DNA of 7,071 nucleotides, taken from positions 1 through 7,071 of the forward strand of contig CAZIGW010000264.1 of assembly GCA_964538565.1 (NCBI GenBank), in the 5' to 3' direction. The notes under the pieces were generated by a model, which searched no databases, was not told where the DNA came from, and saw only the letters and a program-made list of their open reading frames with translations. The position numbers and the translations under genes are program-made. How positions within the stretch are numbered: position 1 is the stretch's first letter; every line of letters begins with the position of its first letter. This document shows, piece by piece, positions 6,106 to 7,071 of the stretch. This stretch comes from CAYVBN01 sp964538565 (lineage in GTDB: Bacteria > Pseudomonadota > Alphaproteobacteria > Rhizobiales > Xanthobacteraceae).

Positions 6106-6369
6106 ATGACCGGGCCCGAGGTTCTCGACGTCGCGCGCGATTCGATCGTGACGCTGGTCATCGTCTCGAGCCCGCTGATGCTGGTCGGGCTGCTCGTCGG
6201 CGTGGCCATCTCGCTGTTCCAGGCGCTCACCCAGATCCAGGAGATGACGCTCGTCTTCGTGCCGAAGATCCTCGCGATCTTCGTCGCCATGCTGATCGCG
6301 CTGCCGTTCATGGCCGACGCGCTGCACAGTCACATGATGCGGATCGCCTCGCACATCTCCGGCGGCTGA
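6106..6369 (+). CDS. fliQ: Flagellar export gate protein FliQ
   Basis: FliQ is the small two-helix subunit packed around the FliP-FliR core of the export gate. The 87-residue length matches the family. The first hydrophobic hairpin is SIVTLVIVSSPLMLVGLLVG (13-32), followed by the conserved loop VAISLFQALTQIQEMTLVFV (33-52) and PKI (53-55), then the second segment LAIFVAMLIALPFM (56-69). A short polar tail (70-87) follows. The ATG at 6106 follows GGGGAG (6095-6100) by 5 bases. It is 46 bases after fliE and 18 bases before fliR. fliQ and fliR sit together, but fliP is in the opposite-strand fliO operon. Confidence 0.97.
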   Translation: MTGPEVLDVARDSIVTLVIVSSPLMLVGLLVGVAISLFQALTQIQEMTLVFVPKILAIFVAMLIALPFMADALHSHMMRIASHISGG

Positions 6370-6387
6370 TGCGAGGCGGCGGACGGC

Positions 6388-7071
6388 ATGCGCGTCGACA
6401 TCTCGTTCCTGCCCGCTCTCGCCGCCGCCTTCCTGCTCGTCTTCGCGCGCATCGGCACGATGATCATGCTGCTGCCGGGACTGGGCGAGCTCAGCGTTCC
6501 GGTGCGAATGCGCCTCACCATCGCCCTGGTGCTCACCGCGCTGTTGTTTCCGCTGCACCGCGCCGCCTACCAGATCGACCTACGCTCGCTCGGGCCGGTG
6601 CTGACCATGCTGGGCGAGGAACTGCTGATCGGCGCCGTGCTCGGCCTGGCGGCGCGGCTCGCCATCTCGGCGCTGCAGGTGACCGGGTCGATCGTCGCCC
6701 AGCAGCTCGGCCTCGGCTTCGTCACCGCCGTCGATCCGACTCAGGGCCAGCAGGGGCTGATCGTCGGCAATTTCCTGACGATCCTGGGGATCGCCCTCAT
6801 CTTCGCGACCGACCTGCACTATCTGGTGATCGCCGCGCTCGACGACAGTTACACGCTGTTCAAACCCGGCGAGGTGCCGCCGCTCGGCGACATGGCGGCG
6901 CTGACCACGACGACGATCGCCGGCGCCTTCCGCATCGGCGTGCAGCTCTCCGCGCCGTTCCTCGTGTTCGGGCTCCTGTTCAACCTCGGCCTCGGCATCC
7001 TGTCGCGGCTGATGCCGCAGATGCAGGTGTTCTTCGTCGGCATGCCGCTGTCGATCCTGGTCGGCTTTCTC
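6388..7071 (+). CDS. fliR: Flagellar export gate protein FliR (3' end outside window)
   Basis: FliR is the single-copy subunit that closes the FliP ring in the flagellar export gate. Translating from ATG 6388 gives 228 residues with no stop before the window edge; the family is usually about 250-260, so some 20-35 residues are missing. Signatures: FLLVFARIGTMIMLLPGLG (15-33) with the conserved ARIG, VPVRMRLTIALVLTALLFP (37-55), GEELLIGAVLGLAARL (76-91), QQLGLGFVTAVDPTQGQQ (105-122), and the stretch from FNLGLGILSRLMPQMQVFFV (198-217) through GMPLSILVGF (218-227). Several membrane segments are evident. The start lies 18 bases after the fliQ stop. Its ribosome binding site is weak (GAGG at 6373-6376, GGA at 6381-6383), which suggests coupling to fliQ translation. 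flhB is a likely next gene. Confidence 0.96.
   Translation, partial: MRVDISFLPALAAAFLLVFARIGTMIMLLPGLGELSVPVRMRLTIALVLTALLFPLHRAAYQIDLRSLGPVLTMLGEELLIGAVLGLAARLAISALQVTGSIVAQQLGLGFVTAVDPTQGQQGLIVGNFLTILGIALIFATDLHYLVIAALDDSYTLFKPGEVPPLGDMAALTTTTIAGAFRIGVQLSAPFLVFGLLFNLGLGILSRLMPQMQVFFVGMPLSILVGFL

Noticed and set aside
5640..6558. Minus-strand open frames opposite fliE, fliQ and fliR
   Set aside because: They are antisense to well-supported flagellar genes and show no domain or ribosome binding site.
1..7071. CRISPR array, tRNA, rRNA, insertion sequence or attachment site
   Set aside because: No spaced repeats, cloverleaf, transposase signature or terminal inverted repeats were seen; codon use and gene content look uniform and vertically inherited.

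Overview
This window is part of a flagellar basal-body and export-gate gene cluster from an alphaproteobacterium. The DNA is very GC-rich. The gene set (flgB-flgC-fliE-fliQ-fliR facing away from fliO-fliP), the FliO with a long Pro/Ala-rich tail, and CtrA-like TTAA motifs between the two arms point to the Hyphomicrobiales/Rhizobiales, perhaps near Bradyrhizobium or Rhodopseudomonas. That placement is by pattern recognition only; no database search was possible.

Layout. (1) Positions 2-2710, plus strand: a large helical-repeat (TPR-like) protein with a Pro/Ala-rich N-terminal stretch and a beta-rich domain, probably cut at its 5' end by the window edge. (2) Positions 2750-4587, minus strand: fliO then fliP, overlapping by 4 bases; this arm converges on the TPR gene with 39 bases between them. 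(3) Positions 4588-4887: a 300-base divergent control region with all four TTAA tetramers I could find in the window, two TTAACCAT half-sites in mirror orientation, and GC-rich inverted repeats. (4) Positions 4888-7071, plus strand: flgB, flgC, fliE, fliQ and a 3'-truncated fliR, closely spaced and each (except perhaps fliR) with a clear ribosome binding site; flhB is a plausible next gene.

How the genes work together. FliP, FliQ and FliR form the membrane export gate of the flagellar type III secretion system, and FliO is the membrane chaperone for FliP assembly. FliE, FlgB and FlgC are among the first proteins exported; FliE joins the MS-ring/export gate to the proximal rod made of FlgB and FlgC. 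The divergent control region could therefore co-ordinate gate building and rod export, and its motifs suggest control by the cell-cycle regulator CtrA.

Most of the window is a conventional flagellar locus. I do not see an obviously new system. The parts that deserve a second look are the uncharacterised TPR protein, the long FliO tail, and the symmetric architecture of the divergent promoter region.
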